Assembly: GCA_022777485.1 (NCBI GenBank)
Contig: JALFGC010000037.1
Coordinates: forward strand, 1-50,638
DNA: 50,638 nt
Direction of reading: 5' to 3'
DNA from: Bacteroidales bacterium
GTDB lineage: Bacteria > Bacteroidota > Bacteroidia > Bacteroidales > Paludibacteraceae
Shown: piece after piece, positions 50,201-50,638 of the stretch
Position numbering within the stretch: the first letter of the stretch is position 1
How the letters are laid out: each line of letters opens with the position of its first letter
Position numbers and translations under genes: made by a program
Notes under the pieces: model-generated
What the model saw: only the letters and a program-made list of their open reading frames with translations
Told to the model about the DNA's origin: nothing
Databases searched by the model: none

Positions 50201-50638
50201 CTCTAAGTCGCCCCCCTTGAAGCGCACCTCCACGGGGTTCTTCGCCGCTTGGTAGTCCACCTGCTTGAAGCGGATATAGGCATTGGGGAAGTGGTTCTCA
50301 TAGCGCGGACCATACTCGCGGATGACCTCCAGCGTGGCGTTGCAGGAGATGGTGTTGACGATGAACTGCGCATAACTCGGCTTTGCCATGTTGGGGGTAT
50401 AGACGGCATGGAAACGAGGCGATGCCTGCCCAACGAAGGAGGTTACGGACTTCACGCGCGGGTCCTGCTGCAACACACGCGCCAGCGAGTCAGCCACCAG
50501 CGCCGTTTCCTCTATCGGCGACCCTTCGCGCAAGTGTATCTCCACGGCGAAGCACTCGCGCTCCGCCTTCGGCAGCAACTGTATGTTCAGCCTCGTGAGC
50601 AGGAAGAGACCGAGCCCCAAGGAGAGTATCAGCAGCAG
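47234..50638 (-). CDS. RND efflux permease fused to a TolC-type outer membrane channel (5' end outside window)
   Basis: Over 1,130 codons of one frame, open at the right edge. First part: second half of an AcrB-like RND pump, with periplasmic loop LPKAERECFAVEIHLREGSP, helices (ILWSVVAALLVMLVLLLYHF), LGLVALIGVIVRNAIMMYEY and RPIFLTSATTALGVMPMI. Then a family A insert (RPSKSPLKGDFKAGK), a signal-peptide-like segment (PLLTILLCLLCCLPISANNA) and an outer membrane efflux protein with two repeats. In-frame repeat inserts occur at the junction, before the channel, mid-channel (SPSLVGRDGAGPLSPSLCRE) and in the C-terminal tail (SPFKGEPERVS). The channel could alternatively start separately, at the ATG of MGKRPS; signal cleavage after ISANNA could also split the product. 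Substrates likely drugs or lipophiles. Confidence 0.85.
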   Translation of the reverse strand: MLLILSLGLGLFLLTRLNIQLLPKAERECFAVEIHLREGSPIEETALVADSLARVLQQDPRVKSVTSFVGQASPRFHAVYTPNMAKPSYAQFIVNTISCNATLEVIREYGPRYENHFPNAYIRFKQVDYQAAKNPVEVRFKGGDLEQMAVLADSLKAFMAQQPEMTWVHSDYDQFKRQVRIVLKEDEATRLGITQTQLSLYLATLHSGTTMTTLYEDDYPLPVVLYMAEQETKSQTCPDLSGEQGDAKLSSSKWSNSQIESLLIPTNIPSLWVPLRQVATLEPAWHRASITHYNGIPTITVGCDLRGNTSSVAAEKKVKQWISTHMTDLPEGVTISYGGLSAVNNEMVPQILWSVVAALLVMLVLLLYHFGKVPLALLTLSSALLCIYGAFLGLYIFRLDISITAFLGLVALIGVIVRNAIMMYEYAEELRKTKHLSVRDAAYEAGLRRMRPIFLTSATTALGVMPMIIAHTSLWMPMGVVICFGTIFTLPLTVTILPVMYWKLMGKRPSKSPLKGDFKAGKSEQTFSKPLLTILLCLLCCLPISANNAYTDSVVSIDEGNLSTPSLCREGRGGSSTPSLCREGRGGSSTPSLCREGRGGSSLSPFKGEPEGVLEPEGVLTLDSCLALARRNNPELRKAALEVEKAKQVKQQAFTNYFPQVSASALGYHALNPLVDIGLTDIGNANTRELLQALYEEFGASLGLQNHLALFQYGYTMGVTAVQPLYVGGKVVAGNRLAKVGIQAAELQREVQERDVLEEVEESYWLIVGLQEKQQTVEAVATLLDTLHYTVQTAVNAGLALPSDLLQVEIKQSEIRRTRLQLESGLRLAKRALALAIGVEDDIVLSTDPLQLPLQRGRVDELPSSIDTNLSPSLVGRDGAGPLSPSLCREGWGGSSPEHDLLALQVEAAQLQKRMVLADALPQVAIGANYSYGKFQADILHNGFGSETGNGLLFVSVKVPLTEWWKTGHKLKEHSLAVEQARIEQEHLSAMLDLRTQQVCDQLQQAILMVSEQEQVLQKAQQNYQLMQANYQAGMATLTDLLTAQTTLLKAQNDLTDAIIAYRVSARRYADLTRSNRNRFSVSNPSPFKGEPERVSHKAQQFTSHQYASAIDHSERHTLNLQKYDIPFPFHSFW
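47354..47386. repeat. Family A arm in the C-terminal tail of the RND-channel ORF
   Basis: GACCCTCTCCGGCTCCCCCT then TAAAGGGGGAGGG, encoding NPSPFKGEPERVS in frame after the natural end of the channel domain. Confidence 0.75.
47955..48097. repeat. Family A composite inside the channel domain
   Basis: GACCCTCCCCATCCCTCCCT hairpin, a second GACCCGCCCCGTCCCTCCCT hairpin, an inner TCTATAGACGAAGGTAATT, then CTCCCCCTTTGTAGGGGGAG and GGAGGGGGTC. It is open in the coding frame. Its TCTATAGACGAAGGTAAT part recurs in the opposite orientation at about 48955-48979. Confidence 0.82.
48782..48979. repeat. Family A composite with 39-bp in-frame tandem repeat
   Basis: Two GACCCCCTCCGGCTCC arms, then three 39-bp units from 48837, 48876 and 48915 (GACCCACCCCTGCCCTCCCT, ACAAAGGGAGGGGGTAGAG). 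Each encodes STPSLCREGRGGS. It lies between the signal-like segment and the first channel repeat. Confidence 0.88.
49087..49116. repeat. Family A right arm at the RND/channel junction
   Basis: AGTCTCCCTTTAAGGGAGAT then TTAGAGGGTC, encoding KRPSKSPLKGDF exactly between pump and channel. Confidence 0.78.
49863..49942. repeat. Patchwork of three intergenic repeat families inside the RND periplasmic domain
   Basis: Family C (ATTTGACTATTTGACCATTT, 49863-49896), a TCCCGACAAGTCGGGA palindrome (49914-49929), and TTTGGCTCTTGGTTTCTTG (49932-49950). Together they encode about 30 in-frame residues (ETKSQTCPDLSGEQGD...). Confidence 0.72.

Overview
The window is a chromosomal segment of an uncultured-type Bacteroidota, most likely Bacteroidales. 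Evidence: Bacteroidota-restricted families (DUF4295, DUF4837, PspC/GIN-domain protein, four-repeat DUF349 protein), a six-gene Na+-translocating NADH:quinone reductase operon, and twelve promoters of the Bacteroidota type (TTG or TTTG, 20 bp, TAnnTTTG). The genes are ordinary core genes. The unusual content lies in the dense short repeats between and inside them and in several altered proteins.

Layout. 1-2.4 kb (minus): fabG start, nspC and speB (polyamines). 2.7-5.7 kb (minus): rpmB-rpmG-DUF4295-metX-hom. 6.4-7.8 kb (minus): a DUF4837 lipoprotein and tRNA-Lys(CTT). 8.0-13.8 kb (plus): class I fumarase, a degenerate LytM/M23 protein, dxr and rseP. 14-18.5 kb: a hexapeptide acetyltransferase (plus), then minus-strand flavodiiron protein, rubredoxin, ftsE and a DUF349 protein. 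18.8-21 kb (plus): prfB and an EamA transporter. 21-24.1 kb (minus): thrS-pheS. 24.6-33.1 kb (minus): a probable long operon of a PepSY-like protein, ABC ATPase, two MacB-type permeases, MacA-like adaptor, TolC-like channel, PspC, PadR and a GIN-domain protein. 33.7-38.7 kb (plus): WalJ-type hydrolase, dolichol-P-mannose-synthase-type glycosyltransferase, M23 lipoprotein and argS. 39.1-39.6 kb (minus): argR. 40-46.4 kb (plus): nqrABCDEF. 46.8 kb (minus): a 42-residue membrane protein. 47.2 kb to the right edge (minus): an RND pump fused to a TolC-type channel.

Main points. (1) NqrC carries an N-terminal rubredoxin-type CxxC-x12-CxxC domain and a cysteine-rich C-terminal tail, which suggests an extra redox input into Na+-NQR. 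(2) A four-helix-bundle (23S rRNA intervening-sequence family) gene sits between nqrD and nqrE. It is enclosed by inverted arms of a repeat that recurs elsewhere with no cargo or with another small module, so it looks like a modular palindromic element with an ORF in its loop. (3) GC-rich palindromic elements with GACCC...GGGTC ends lie between genes and also inside coding sequences (nspC and the RND-channel fusion), in both orientations and always in frame. (4) At least eleven intergenic arrays share a period of exactly 11 bp although their sequences differ. (5) Several repeats provide the stop codons of neighbouring genes.
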